Notes under the pieces: generated by a model
Databases searched by the model: none
Seen by the model: only the letters and a program-made list of their open reading frames with translations
Told to the model about the DNA's origin: nothing
Part shown: in pieces, positions 29,528 through 40,346 of the stretch
How positions within the stretch are numbered: position 1 is the first letter of the stretch
Layout: every line of letters starts with the position of its first letter
Made by a program: the position numbers and the translations under genes
Assembly (NCBI GenBank): GCA_946965045.2
Contig: OX337234.1
Span: 744,001 to 808,000, forward strand
Direction: 5' to 3'
DNA: 64,000 nucleotides
Source of the DNA: Epithemia pelagica
Taxonomy: Eukaryota > Bacillariophyta > Bacillariophyceae > Surirellales > Surirellaceae

Positions 29528-30467
29528 CTAGGCGGACCTGACAGGAATTTTCAAAGCAATAAAAGGTATACTGTAGCGGTCCATTCCTTTGCTGTTTTTA
29601 TGTTGTTTCCTGTTCTTCTTCATTTGTGTTTGTTTGCATTGGCCCAGATGCTCTTGCAACTTCACGAGGCAATTGGCGGCCTGGAGATAGGATTGCAAAC
29701 AAACACGAGCCTCTTGTTGCGCCCGATGCAATTCCTTGGGCGGCAAAGCTCCCGCCAACAATTCCAAAGGATCCATCAAGCCATTGGGAGAAAAAGAGGA
29801 AGCCAATGACGACGACGACGACACGGGTGGTTGAGACTCGGACTTGGCGGGTTCTTCCTCTGTTTCAGTCACAACCAACATTATTCCAGGAGTGGTTGTA
29901 GTCTTGTGGTCCGTTGTGCCCTTGTTTCGTCGTCGTTGTCGCAATCCTGTTTGTTCGGTGGGAGCATGGATTCGTCGGCTTGGTTCGCTTCTTCTACTGC
30001 TTCTTCACGATGCAAGTCGGGAATGTCACCATCCGTTTTCGTTTGTTTCGTGGTTCGTTCCGCCTTGGTTACTGTGATTGTGGTTGTTTGAGTGGTGGTC
30101 GTTGGTCCAGATCAAGGAGACATGAGTCGTGGTGGTGCCTGGTGCGTCTTGTTGTGTATTATTCTTGTTGTGATCTGTAGTCGCACATGGAGGCGAGTGG
30201 ACTTTCCCATCGTACATTGGAAGCGGTGCAGTAGGATTCCATGGCCAATAGTGCAGTAGCTGTAACCGAGAAAGACGGCACAGGTGTCGTTGATCTCCAA
30301 AGTTTTTTTCCCAATGAGCGTCTGTAGCCGACGGAAGTTTGAGTGTGGTGATGGCTTATCGACTTGTGCACCCCAAAATACCGTCTTGAAATTCCGGTAA
30401 TGTTGAGCAGAAAGATGTCAAGCCTGCGACAACACCCACAGTCAACAAGCGATTTGACAGGCGTCAA
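29528..30467 (-). pseudogene. Vma22/CCDC115-like fragment, U1
   Basis: The C-terminal segment is open (DPLELLAGALPPKELHRAQ, then a helical LQSYLQAANCLVKLQEHL) and an acidic linker (IPDLHREEAVEEANQADES) lies in another frame, as does the mid-segment SNVRWESPLA. A small indel after NVRWE relative to U0 breaks the frame, so three frames are needed to follow the protein. In U1 the last residues differ from the other units because the poly-Glu codons are replaced, and the frame runs 22 residues further. Family known role: assembly of the V-ATPase membrane sector. Assignment is by short motifs. Confidence 0.4.
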
Positions 30468-31043
30468 AACACATGAGACAACCGCATCTCCAATGTCGTA
30501 TAAGACATCCGGGCAAAATAATGCGTCTGGTCATGATCGCCTGTGTTTTGACCCTCAAAGCCAACCCGAAATGCCCAGGTATCAAAAGCACTCGGTATCT
30601 TTAAATCATGGTTGAAAGCCTTTTTTCTCTTGAACTTCCTGTGGCCTTGTCGCTCGGGTAGGTGACAGCTACAGTTAGGACGACAACAGCATGCGGAGAG
30701 CTGCAAATGTCCAATACGGTTAGCGTGGAGGCCTCAGAACCATTCTGTGCACACAAAATAGATGGCCTCCCGTTTCAAAATAGTGAAAACCGTCACCTAG
30801 AACGATTCTAATATCACAATTCGAAAATCAGCAACACAACCGATTGGAATACCGCCTTCGTAGACTTGGCCAAACGCGTAGGGGAGCAAACAAGAGGAGC
30901 AAAGCTGCCAAACATTTTGTGGACCCTGATCGTTGCCCTCATCGCTGGATAGATGCTTTGAGCAGATCGTGCATCTTTATTTCGGCACTCTGCTGCTTCT
31001 GTCGTTGTCGCTTGCATATTCCATGACTGAATGGGCTTGATGC

Positions 31044-32181
31044 ATGCTCTCACTCTTTCAGGTGCAACGACCAAAAGGTCTTTGCTGTTCAACGTCAGTC
31101 CGTCGTCTCGGCTTTAGTAATCCAACTGTAACTGTGGGCAATGAGATATTCTTGATTGGAGCAAGGACAATGATCAACAGCAAACGTCGGTCACGCAGTG
31201 ATCATAACGATAGCCCAGGTGCGTTGAAGAAAGATAGTCGGTTTGGAAAGTATTACAAAATGAAGTCTGTTGGTCTATACCTGAAGGAGCCCTTCGCAAT
31301 GTCATGACTCGAGACAGTGTAGACCTTGATTGGGAGAAGAACTATGAAGACCACATATCGAAGCCCGCATGTGATTCCATGGATGGTCCTGCCTAAAAGA
31401 TAACGAACGATTCTCAAAGTTAATCTGTAGGTTTACCGGACGGTGCCGCAATTAACGCAATGACAAGGGAAGATGTTGACCCGAGGGCTCTGGAATTAGA
31501 CTGGGACAAGAAATATGAAGCAAAACACTGGAAGAGGAAATCTGTTGGCTTACCCGACGGATGTTGTGATATGAGAGAGCTTGGATTTAGAACGTCAATT
31601 CTAGGCGACAGCGTTGGAGAAAAAGACCAGTGTGCTACAATATTTGGTCAAGTTGGGATGAAAAACGATGAAGAGCTCCTCAAGTTCAGGAAAGATCTAG
31701 AGCATGCGAAAAAAACCAAGTCTGTACTCATGGCAGCGATTTCATCGAAGGCTGAGACACAATAAGATGCTTCAAACAACGGAAAGCCGGATTGATGGCT
31801 GCAAAAGCATCTAAAGGGCAACCCAAAGATGTCAAGCCCTCCGATGGGGAAAATCCGGATTGATGGCAGCGATTGCTGCAAAAAGGTCCCAAAACGACAA
31901 TGACTCTAACGACTAAGGAGGGAGATCTGGATTGATGGTGGCCATTGCTGTCTTGGTGCCGAAGAATGACACCGCAGATGCTAACAATGATGGAGCAGGA
32001 TTGGTTGGCTGCAAATGCCGCCAGAGCGCCATATCATGAGAGCACCAAGAATGACAAAGCGGGATTGATGGCCGCGATTTCCAACAAGGCACCGAAAAAT
32101 ACCAGTAACTCGAATGACAGAGGAGGAAGAGCTGCCTTAGTGGCCACCAAGGGGCCGAAGAATGAAATGTTCCAGTCTTAG
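31044..32181 (+). pseudogene. Decayed gene with VGLP and GLMAAI motif repeats, U1
   Basis: Open stretches at 31044-31307, 31460-31765 and 31945-32181, with stops and frame changes between. Three related motifs are spread over two frames: YKMKSVGLYLKEP with MTRDSVDLDWEKNYE; SVGLPDGAAINAMTRED with DPRALELDWDKKYE; and KSVGLPDGCCDMRELG. They resemble the K-M-L-x-x-G-x-P...M..DG.DP motif of WASH-complex subunit 3 (CCDC53)-like proteins. Downstream come about six degenerate 23-25 residue repeats around AGLMAAISNKAPKN, which could be WH2-like actin-binding motifs. Together they suggest a former cytoskeletal protein, but the gene is plainly dead. Overlaps an antisense frame of no evident meaning. Confidence 0.4.
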
Positions 32182-32793
32182 TTAACCAACTACTTGGAGA
32201 AACTCGTGTTGTAACTCCATCGTTTTGTTCAAAGATAGAGCCACTTGCTATTCACACTATTGTTAGAACTTGACGCAGTAGGCAGTTCCAGTCAAACTGT
32301 GATAGTGGACAGCTACTACCGGCAACAAGAATAGCAACAAGTCGGTCACCATTCGGTCCAACTATAGTGACCTGGGTATGCGTGATTTGCCGATGCTCAT
32401 GGCGGACACTCAATCGGCACGTCGTCCACTACGGGGTTGGGCGTCACATTCACCAAGGAAGCAGGGTCAGGAGAAGCCTGGATTGAAGCCGGACCCCCGA
32501 ATCGAGGTGCCAGTTCTTCGAGATCGACCCTTCCTTGGCCAAGCTAGGATTCAATCAAGCTACCTAGGTAGTATCCATGCCCAGATAGGGGGGATTGAGG
32601 TCTTTTGATTCCTTCATTACAATCGATTTCAGTGTTTTGAGTACATAGGCCAATTTTATTACCGAAATAGTGGGAACTTGATCTAACGACCCGGATACGT
32701 CGAACCAATTTATCATTTTGCGTTCCAACGGCCACTACATGTAGAGAACTGCAATCTGCATTCTTGCCCTCAGTAGAGAAGCTGCTGCTACTA

Positions 32794-34197
32794 CTAGGAA
32801 CGAATCGATCCACCTCGTCTTGCATAAATGGTAAAGTAACCCTCTGGAATACCATTCTGTTGCTGCTTTGATGATCTCTTGTGGTTATCCACTCGCTTTG
32901 GAGCTTCTTCGTCGTAGAAGACAACCCGCCTGGGACTCCCGCTGGTCAACGACCCCAAGAAAGGCTCTTCTTCAAATCGGACGAGCTCGCATGGACTAAA
33001 ACAAACAGTTTCCTCAATGCCATAGAGATGTCGAATTCCCATTGATTTCAAAGTAGTGAGACTTACAACAAAGAATGGCTTGTGTTCCCAAGAGTTTTGG
33101 ATGAGAAACTCTAAATCTCCATTCACGAGACGAGCGCCCACGACAAGAACGGCATGGTTGGGGTTGAGAAACTGTGCGGACTGTTCCTCATGCCACGGCG
33201 CGCGAAATAGCAAATCGTCACTGTCGATAAGCTCTTGTGTGACCTTCAATCCCTCAATCATGTATGCACCGTTTGTCTGCAGTGTCTCTGAGAAAATGTC
33301 AAAGAGCGTACGAGCTCTGAGACAGGAAATTGGAATTTTGTGGTTGACTTCTATCTCGGGATTCTGTTCCTGCAGGAGTCTTTTGGCATGAGGCTCTAAA
33401 TGGCCACCGTCGCCGCGAAAGATATTGGAAAAGATCTCTTTGGGGGAGAATCTGTTCCGCATGTACCGACACACATTGATGTGTTTGTACTTTGGCTCTT
33501 TCTCCACAACATCATCCGAGGAGCTAGTTCTTTTCTTTACTCGTTGAAGTTCGCCCAAGTAGTAAATGGCGTTCGCCACCACGACAGCGTAGCAGATCGT
33601 TGAGTCTTGTCGCTGGTATCGGAGAAAGGGTTTGACACCTTCATCAAAAAGGGTTACCTTGGTTTCGGATTTTTCGGTACCCCATTCTGGATGGCGTTGA
33701 AGAAAGTCTGCAAATTTCGAATGACCAGAATCACCAGAGTCTTCTTCGTCGCCTTTCTTCCGGACAAAGGCATCAAGTCTCTTTCCAAATGCAGACTCGG
33801 GATCCATTACAGCGTCGATGAGATTTTGGAATATACAGTTTGGGTCTTTTTGAACTAGTTCAGGCTGCTTCTTGAGCAGGAGGAACGCTGCCTTGACCTT
33901 TTGGATTCCGGTGAGTGTGCTCCATTCATGGCGACTAGCAAGAGAATTCCATTCGACAGCTATAGCGTGAATAGGACGGTCCGATAACTTTGCTTGGGGA
34001 GGTGTACATTTGTTCTGCTGAAAGAGGTCGTGGACCGTCTTTAGTCGAGTCTTTGGAGACTGAATACTTCCCGTCGTCTCTTCTTCCTCGTCAGCCTCGG
34101 TGGACGCCGTTACACTTTGAAGATCGGGAATATCCTCAAACTTGCTCCAGTCCATACTCTCAACAGTCTCGTGATTGTTGATGGCTTCTTGACTCAT
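32794..34197 (-). CDS. Papain-like cysteine peptidase, copy C (U1)
   Basis: 467 residues, ATG at 34195-34197. Residues 1-180: acidic N-terminus (EADEEEE) then a helical domain. Residues 181-400: catalytic part with Cys202 in DSTICYA, His348 in NHAVLVVG and Asn368 in IQNSW, the order and spacing of a C1-type papain fold. The residue six before the Cys is Arg196 instead of Gln; Gln195 and Gln197 flank it, so the oxyanion-hole Gln may be displaced. The middle segment reads EIEVNHKIPISCLRARTLFD, unlike copies A and B. No signal peptide. Downstream in minus-strand order of the U2 Vma22-like fragment, about 335 bp away. Product activity is inferred from motifs. Confidence 0.75.
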   Translation of the reverse strand: MSQEAINNHETVESMDWSKFEDIPDLQSVTASTEADEEEETTGSIQSPKTRLKTVHDLFQQNKCTPPQAKLSDRPIHAIAVEWNSLASRHEWSTLTGIQKVKAAFLLLKKQPELVQKDPNCIFQNLIDAVMDPESAFGKRLDAFVRKKGDEEDSGDSGHSKFADFLQRHPEWGTEKSETKVTLFDEGVKPFLRYQRQDSTICYAVVVANAIYYLGELQRVKKRTSSSDDVVEKEPKYKHINVCRYMRNRFSPKEIFSNIFRGDGGHLEPHAKRLLQEQNPEIEVNHKIPISCLRARTLFDIFSETLQTNGAYMIEGLKVTQELIDSDDLLFRAPWHEEQSAQFLNPNHAVLVVGARLVNGDLEFLIQNSWEHKPFFVVSLTTLKSMGIRHLYGIEETVCFSPCELVRFEEEPFLGSLTSGSPRRVVFYDEEAPKRVDNHKRSSKQQQNGIPEGYFTIYARRGGSIRS

Positions 34198-34480
34198 TGT
34201 GTAATACTTTCGGTCCTGATCAATATATGAAAAGCAAGAACTCAGACCGTGGACAAAGTTCTACCTTAGTTGTCTTCTTGTGATTTTGGGACTGTGAGAG
34301 GCGTTTCGCAGTTTCGTTTTCGATCGTGGAGGAACACATTGCGCTGCGGGATTAGACTCTCGGAATCGAACGACGTGCAGGCGCGTTTACGCTCCCCCTT
34401 GTGTTGTTGTGAGCCACACAAAACGGCGATCGATTTCCTAGTAAAGGTAGATCCATGGAACGCTAGGCGGACCTGACTGG
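34198..34480 (-). promoter_or_regulatory. Upstream block of array peptidases (U1 example)
   Basis: Keeps the start-proximal stretch shared with copies A and B (TGTGTAATACTTTCGGTCC and GGCGTTTCGCAGTTTCG) but is otherwise the array version; the same block precedes copies D-G at 39138, 50387, 55327 and 60267. Conservation across diverged copies suggests function; no single site is assigned. Confidence 0.4.
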
Positions 34481-34532
34481 AATTTTCAAAGCAATAAAAG
34501 GTATACTGTAGCGGTCCATTCCTTTGCTGTTT

Positions 34533-35406
34533 TTATGTTGTTTCCTGTTCTTCTTCTTCTTCTTGTGATTGTTTGCATTGGGCCAGATGCTCTTGCAACT
34601 TCACGAGGCAATTGGCGGCCTGGAGATAGGATTGCAAACACGCACGAGCCTCTTGTTGCGCCCGATGCAATTCCTTGGGTGGCAAAGCTCCCGCCAACAA
34701 TTCCAAAGGATCCATCAAGCCATTGGGAGAAAAAGAGGAAGCCAATGACGACGACGACGACACGGGTGGTTGAGACTCGGACTTGGCGGGTTCTTCCTCT
34801 GTTTCAGTCACAACCAACATTATTCCAGGAGTGGTTGTAGTCTTGTGGTCCGTTGTGCCCTTGTTTCGTCGTCGTTGTCGCAATCCTGTTTGTTCGGTGG
34901 GAGCATGGATTCGTCGGCTTGGTTCGCTTCTTCTACTGCTTCTTCACGATGCAAGTCGGGAATGTCACCATCCGTTTTCGTTTGTTTCGTGGTTCGTTCC
35001 GCCTTGGTTACTGTGATTGTGGTTGTTTGAGTGGTGGTCGTTGGTCCAGATCAAGGAGACATGAGTCGTGGTGGTGCCTGGTGCGTCTTGTTGTGTATTA
35101 TTCTTGTTGTGATCTGTAGTCGCACATGGAGGCGAGTGGACTTTCCCATCGTACATTGGAAGCGGTGCAGTAGGATTCCATGGCCAATAGTGCAGTAGCT
35201 GTAACCGAGAAAGACAGCACAGGTGTCGTTGATCTCCAAAGTTTTTTTCCCAATGAGCGTCTGTAGCCGACGGAAGTTTGAGTGTGGTGATGGCTTATCG
35301 ACTTGTGCACCCCAAAATACCGTCTTGAAATTCCGGTAATGTTGAGCAGAAAGATGTCAAGCCTGCGACAACACCCACAGTCAACAAGCGATTTGACAGG
35401 CGTCAA
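34533..35406 (-). pseudogene. Vma22/CCDC115-like fragment, U2
   Basis: As in U1 but the C-terminus ends CKQSQEEEEEQETT with its own stop at 34533, encoded by a CTT run. Same frame breaks upstream. Confidence 0.4.
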
Positions 35407-35982
35407 AACACATGAGACAACCGCATCTCCAATGTCGTATAAGACATCCGGGCAAAATAATGCGTCTGGTCATGATCGCCTGTGTTTTGACCCTCAAAGC
35501 CAACCCGAAATGCCCAGGTATCAAAAGCACTCGGTATCTTTAAATCATGGTTGAAAGCCTTTTTTCTCTTGAACTTCCTGTGGCCTTGTCGCTCGGGTAG
35601 GTGCCAGCTACAGTTAGGACGACAACAGCATGCGGAGAGCTGCAAATGTCCAATACGGTTAGCGTGGAGGCCTCAGAACCATTCTGTGCACACAAAATAG
35701 ATGGCCTCCCGTTTCAAAATAGTGAAAACCGTCACCTAGAACGATTCTAATATCACAATTCGAAAATCAGCAACACAACCGATTGGAATACCGCCTTCGT
35801 AGACTTGGCCAAACGCGTAGGGGAGCAAACAAGAGGAGCAAAGCTGCCAAACATTTTGTGGACCCTGATCGTTGCCCTCATCGCTGGATAGATGCTTTGA
35901 GCAGATCGTGCATCTTTATTTCGGCACTCTGCTGCTTCTGTCGTTGTCGCTTGCATATTCCATGACTGAATGGGCTTGATGC

Positions 35983-37121
35983 ATGCTCTCACTCTTTCAG
36001 GTGCAACGACCAAAAGGTCTTTGCTGTTCAACGTCAGTCCGTCGTCTCGGCTTTAGTAATCCAACTGTAACTGTGGGCAATGAGATATTCTTGATTGGAG
36101 CAAGGACAATGATCAACAGCAAACGTCGGTCACGCAGTGATCATAACGATAGCCCAGGTGCGTTGAAGAAAGATAGTCGGTTTGGAAAGTATTACAAAAT
36201 GAAGTCTGTTGGTCTATACCTGAAGGAGCCCTTCGCAATGTCATGACTCGAGACAGTGTAGACCTTGATTGGGAGAAGAACTATGAAGACCACATATCGA
36301 AGCCCGCATGTGATTCCATGGATGGTCCTGCCTAAAAGATAACGAACGATTCTCAAAGTTAATCTGTAGGTTTACCGGACGGTGCCGCAATTAACGCAAT
36401 GACAAGGGAAGATGTTGACCCGAGGGCTCTGGAATTAGACTGGGACAAGAAATATGAAGCAAAACACTGGAAGAGGAAATCTGTTGGCTTACCCGACGGA
36501 TGTTGTGATATGAGAGAGCTTGGATTTAGAACGTCAATTCTAGGCGACAGCGTTGGAGAAAAAGACCAGTGTGCTACAATATTTGGTCAAGTTGGGATGA
36601 AAAACGATGAAGAGCTCCTCAAGTTCAGGAAAGATCTAGAGCATGCGAAAAAAACCCAAGTCTGTACTCATGGCAGCGATTTCATCGAAGGCTGAGACAC
36701 AATAAGATGCTTCAAACAACGGAAAGCCGGATTGATGGCTGCAAAAGCATCTAAAGGGCAACCCAAAGATGTCAAGCCCTCCGATGGGGAAAATCCGGAT
36801 TGATGGCAGCGATTGCTGCAAAAAGGTCCCAAAACGACAATGACTCTAACGACTAAGGAGGGAGATCTGGATTGATGGTGGCCATTGCCGTCTTGGTGCC
36901 GAAGAATGACACCGCAGATGCTAACAATGATGGAGCAGGATTGGTTGGCTGCAAATGCCGCCAGAGCGCCATATCATGAGAGCACCAAGAATGACAAAGC
37001 GGGATTGATGGCCGCGATTTCCAACAAGGCACCGAAAAATACCAGTAACTCGAATAACAGAGGAGGAAGAGCTGCCTTAGTGGCCACCAAGGGGCCGAAG
37101 AATGAAATGTTCCAGTCTTAG
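35983..37121 (+). pseudogene. Decayed VGLP/GLMAAI-motif gene, U2
   Basis: One extra C (AAAAAACCC near 36655) relative to U1 closes the middle frame earlier (QVCTHGSDFIEG), so U2 is shifted at the start of the GLMAAI repeats. Confidence 0.4.
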
Positions 37122-37733
37122 TTAACCAACTACTTGGAGAAACTCGTGTTGTAACTCCATCGTTTTGTTCAAAGATAGAGCCACTTGCTATTCACACTAT
37201 TGTTAGAACTTGACGCAGTAGGCAGTTCCAGTCAAACTGTGATAGTGGACAGCTACTACCGGCAACAAGAATAGCAACAAGTCGGTCACCATTCGGTCCA
37301 ACTAAAGTGACCTGGGTATGCGTGATTTGCCGATGCTCATGGCGGACACTCAATCGGCACGTCGTCCACTACGGGGTTGGGCGTCACATTCACCAAGGAA
37401 GCAGGGTCAGGAGAAGCCTGGATTGAAGCCGGACCCCCGAATCGAGGTGCCAGTTCTTCGAGATCGACCCTTCCTTGGCCAAGCTAGGATTCAATCAAGC
37501 TACCTAGGTAGTATCCATGCCCAGATAGGGGGGATTGAGGTCTTTTGATTCCTTCATTACAATCGATTTCAGTGTTTTGAGTACATAGGCCAATTTTATT
37601 ACCGAAATAGTGGGAACTTGATCTAACGACCCGGATACGTCGAACCAATTTATCATTTTGCGTTCCAACGGCCACTACATGTAGAGAACTGCAATCTGCA
37701 TTCTTGCCCTCAGTAGAGAAGCTGCTGCTACTA

Positions 37734-39137
37734 CTAGGAACGAATCGATCCACCTCGTCTTGCATAAATGGTAAAGTAACCCTCTGGAATACCATTCTGT
37801 TGCTGCTTTGATGATCTCTTGTGGTTATCCACTCGCTTTGGAGCTTCTTCGTCGTAGAAGACAACCCGCCTGGGACTCCCGCTGGTCAACGACCCCAAGA
37901 AAGGCTCTTCTTCAAATCGGACGAGCTCGCATGGACTAAAACAAACAGTTTCCTCAATGCCATAGAGATGTCGAATTCCCATTGATTTCAAAGTAGTGAG
38001 ACTTACAACAAAGAATGGCTTGTGTTCCCAAGAGTTTTGGATGAGAAACTCTAAATCTCCATTCACGAGACGAGCGCCCACGACAAGAACGGCATGGTTG
38101 GGGTTGAGAAACTGTGCGGACTGTTCCTCATGCCACGGCGCGCGAAATAGCAAATCGTCACTGTCGATAAGCTCTTGTGTGACCTTCAATCCCTCAATCA
38201 TGTATGCACCGTTTGTCTGCAGTGTCTCTGAGAAAATGTCAAAGAGCGTACGAGCTCTGAGACAGGAAATTGGAATTTTGTGGTTGACTTCTATCTCGGG
38301 ATTCTGTTCCTGCAGGAGTCTTTTGGCATGAGGCTCTAAATGGCCACCGTCGCCGCGAAAGATATTGGAAAAGATCTCTTTGGGGGAGAATCTGTTCCGC
38401 ATGTACCGACACACATTGATGTGTTTGTACTTTGGCTCTTTCTCCACAACATCATCCGAGGAGCTAGTTCTTTTCTTTACTCGTTGAAGTTCGCCCAAGT
38501 AGTAAATGGCGTTCGCCACCACGACAGCGTAGCAGATCGTTGAGTCTTGTCGCTGGTATCGGAGAAAGGGTTTGACACCTTCATCAAAAAGGGTTACCTT
38601 GGTTTCGGATTTTTCGGTACCCCATTCTGGATGGCGTTGAAGAAAGTCTGCAAATTTCGAATGACCAGAATCACCAGAGTCTTCTTCGTCGCCTTTCTTC
38701 CGGACAAAGGCATCAAGTCTCTTTCCAAATGCAGACTCGGGATCCATTACAGCGTCGATGAGATTTTGGAATATACAGTTTGGGTCTTTTTGAACTAGTT
38801 CAGGCTGCTTCTTGAGCAGGAGGAACGCTGCCTTGACCTTTTGGATTCCGGTGAGTGTGCTCCATTCATGGCGACTAGCAAGAGAATTCCATTCGACAGC
38901 TATAGCGTGAATAGGACGGTCCGATAACTTTGCTTGGGGAGGTGTACATTTGTTCTGCTGAAAGAGGTCGTGGACCGTCTTTAGTCGAGTCTTTGGAGAC
39001 TGAATACTTCCCGTCGTCTCTTCTTCCTCGTCAGCCTCGGTGGACGCCGTTACACTTTGAAGATCGGGAATATCCTCAAACTTGCTCCAGTCCATACTCT
39101 CAACAGTCTCGTGATTGTTGATGGCTTCTTGACTCAT
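37734..39137 (-). CDS. Papain-like cysteine peptidase, copy D (U2)
   Basis: 467 residues, protein identical to copy C by reading, including Cys202, His348, Asn368 and Arg196. Frame fully open. Confidence 0.75.
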   Translation of the reverse strand: MSQEAINNHETVESMDWSKFEDIPDLQSVTASTEADEEEETTGSIQSPKTRLKTVHDLFQQNKCTPPQAKLSDRPIHAIAVEWNSLASRHEWSTLTGIQKVKAAFLLLKKQPELVQKDPNCIFQNLIDAVMDPESAFGKRLDAFVRKKGDEEDSGDSGHSKFADFLQRHPEWGTEKSETKVTLFDEGVKPFLRYQRQDSTICYAVVVANAIYYLGELQRVKKRTSSSDDVVEKEPKYKHINVCRYMRNRFSPKEIFSNIFRGDGGHLEPHAKRLLQEQNPEIEVNHKIPISCLRARTLFDIFSETLQTNGAYMIEGLKVTQELIDSDDLLFRAPWHEEQSAQFLNPNHAVLVVGARLVNGDLEFLIQNSWEHKPFFVVSLTTLKSMGIRHLYGIEETVCFSPCELVRFEEEPFLGSLTSGSPRRVVFYDEEAPKRVDNHKRSSKQQQNGIPEGYFTIYARRGGSIRS

Positions 39138-39472
39138 TGTGTAATACTTTCGGTCCTGATCAATATATGAAAAGCAAGAACTCAGACCGTGGACAAAGTT
39201 CTACCTTAGTTGTCTTCTTGTGATTTTGGGACTGTGAGAGGCGTTTCGCAGTTTCGTTTTCGATCGTGGAGGAACACATTGCGCTGCGGGATTAGACTCT
39301 CGGAATCGAACGACGTGCAGGCGCGTTTACGCTCCCCCTTTTGTTGTTGTGAGCCACACAAAACGGCGATCGATTTCCTAGTAAAGGTAGATCCATGGAA
39401 CGCTAGGCGGACCTGACTGGAATTTTCAAAGCAATAAAAGGTATACTGTAGCGGTCCATTCCTTTGCTGTTT

Positions 39473-40346
39473 TTATGTTGTTTCCTGTTCTTCTTCTTCT
39501 TCTTGTGATTGTTTGCATTGGGCCAGATGCTCTTGCAACTTCACGAGGCAATTGGCGGCCTGGAGATAGGATTGCAAACACGCACGAGCCTCTTGTTGCG
39601 CCCGATGCAATTCCTTGGGTGGCAAAGCTCCCGCCAACAATTCCAAAGGATCCATCAAGCCATTGGGAGAAAAAGAGGAAGCCAATGACGACGACGACGA
39701 CACGGGTGGTTGAGACTCGGACTTGGCGGGTTCTTCCTCTGTTTCAGTCACAACCAACATTATTCCAGGAGTGGTTGTAGTCTTGTGGTCCGTTGTGCCC
39801 TTGTTTCGTCGTCGTTGTCGCAATCCTGTTTGTTCGGTGGGAGCATGGATTCGTCGGCTTGGTTCGCTTCTTCTACTGCTTCTTCACGATGCAAGTCGGG
39901 AATGTCACCATCCGTTTTCGTTTGTTTCGTGGTTCGTTCCGCCTTGGTTACTGTGATTGTGGTTGTTTGAGTGGTGGTCGTTGGTCCAGATCAAGGAGAC
40001 ATGAGTCGTGGTGGTGCCTGGTGCGTCTTGTTGTGTATTATTCTTGTTGTGATCTGTAGTCGCACATGGAGGCGAGTGGACTTTCCCATCGTACATTGGA
40101 AGCGGTGCAGTAGGATTCCATGGCCAATAGTGCAGTAGCTGTAACCGAGAAAGACAGCACAGGTGTCGTTGATCTCCAAAGTTTTTTTCCCAATGAGCGT
40201 CTGTAGCCGACGGAAGTTTGAGTGTGGTGATGGCTTATCGACTTGTGCACCCCAAAATACCGTCTTGAAATTCCGGTAATGTTGAGCAGAAAGATGTCAA
40301 GCCTGCGACAACACCCACAGTCAACAAGCGATTTGACAGGCGTCAA
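39473..40346 (-). pseudogene. Vma22/CCDC115-like fragment, U3
   Basis: Same structure as U2, with A at 40156 as in U2 and U5. Confidence 0.4.

Larger units (their letters stand above)
24795..29545. repeat. U0: old, diverged copy of the tandem unit
   Basis: Same order as the array units but clearly diverged and with different indels. The left edge is near 24795, where GTAAAGGTAGATCC, found upstream of the array peptidases, first appears. It keeps about 880 bp of sequence (roughly 25450-26330) that is largely missing from U1-U6, and lacks most of the plus-strand decayed gene present in them. It ends with peptidase copy B. Confidence 0.75.
29546..34480. repeat. Array unit U1
   Basis: The most distinct unit: its left 150 bp keeps U0-like variants (CTTCATTTGTGTTTG in place of the CTT run), it has GTGACAGC where the others have GTGCCAGC, and GCCATTGCTGTC where the others have GCCATTGCCGTC. 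Confidence 0.9.
34481..39420. repeat. Array unit U2
   Basis: 4,940 bp. Private or shared variants: A at 35216 (as U3, U5), AATAACAGAGG near 37054 (as U5), CCAACTAAAGTG near 37302 (private). Confidence 0.95.

Noticed and set aside
32544-32924. Minus-strand 126-codon frame overlapping the peptidase 3' end, repeated in every array unit
   Set aside because: It lies out of frame over the peptidase coding end and its flank, has no domain, and is repeated only because the unit is repeated.
34770-35119. Several plus-strand frames of 77-88 codons opposite the Vma22-like fragment
   Set aside because: Composition (Val/Cys/Phe-rich) reflects antisense reading of an acidic, Gln/Thr-rich sequence; no start context or domain.
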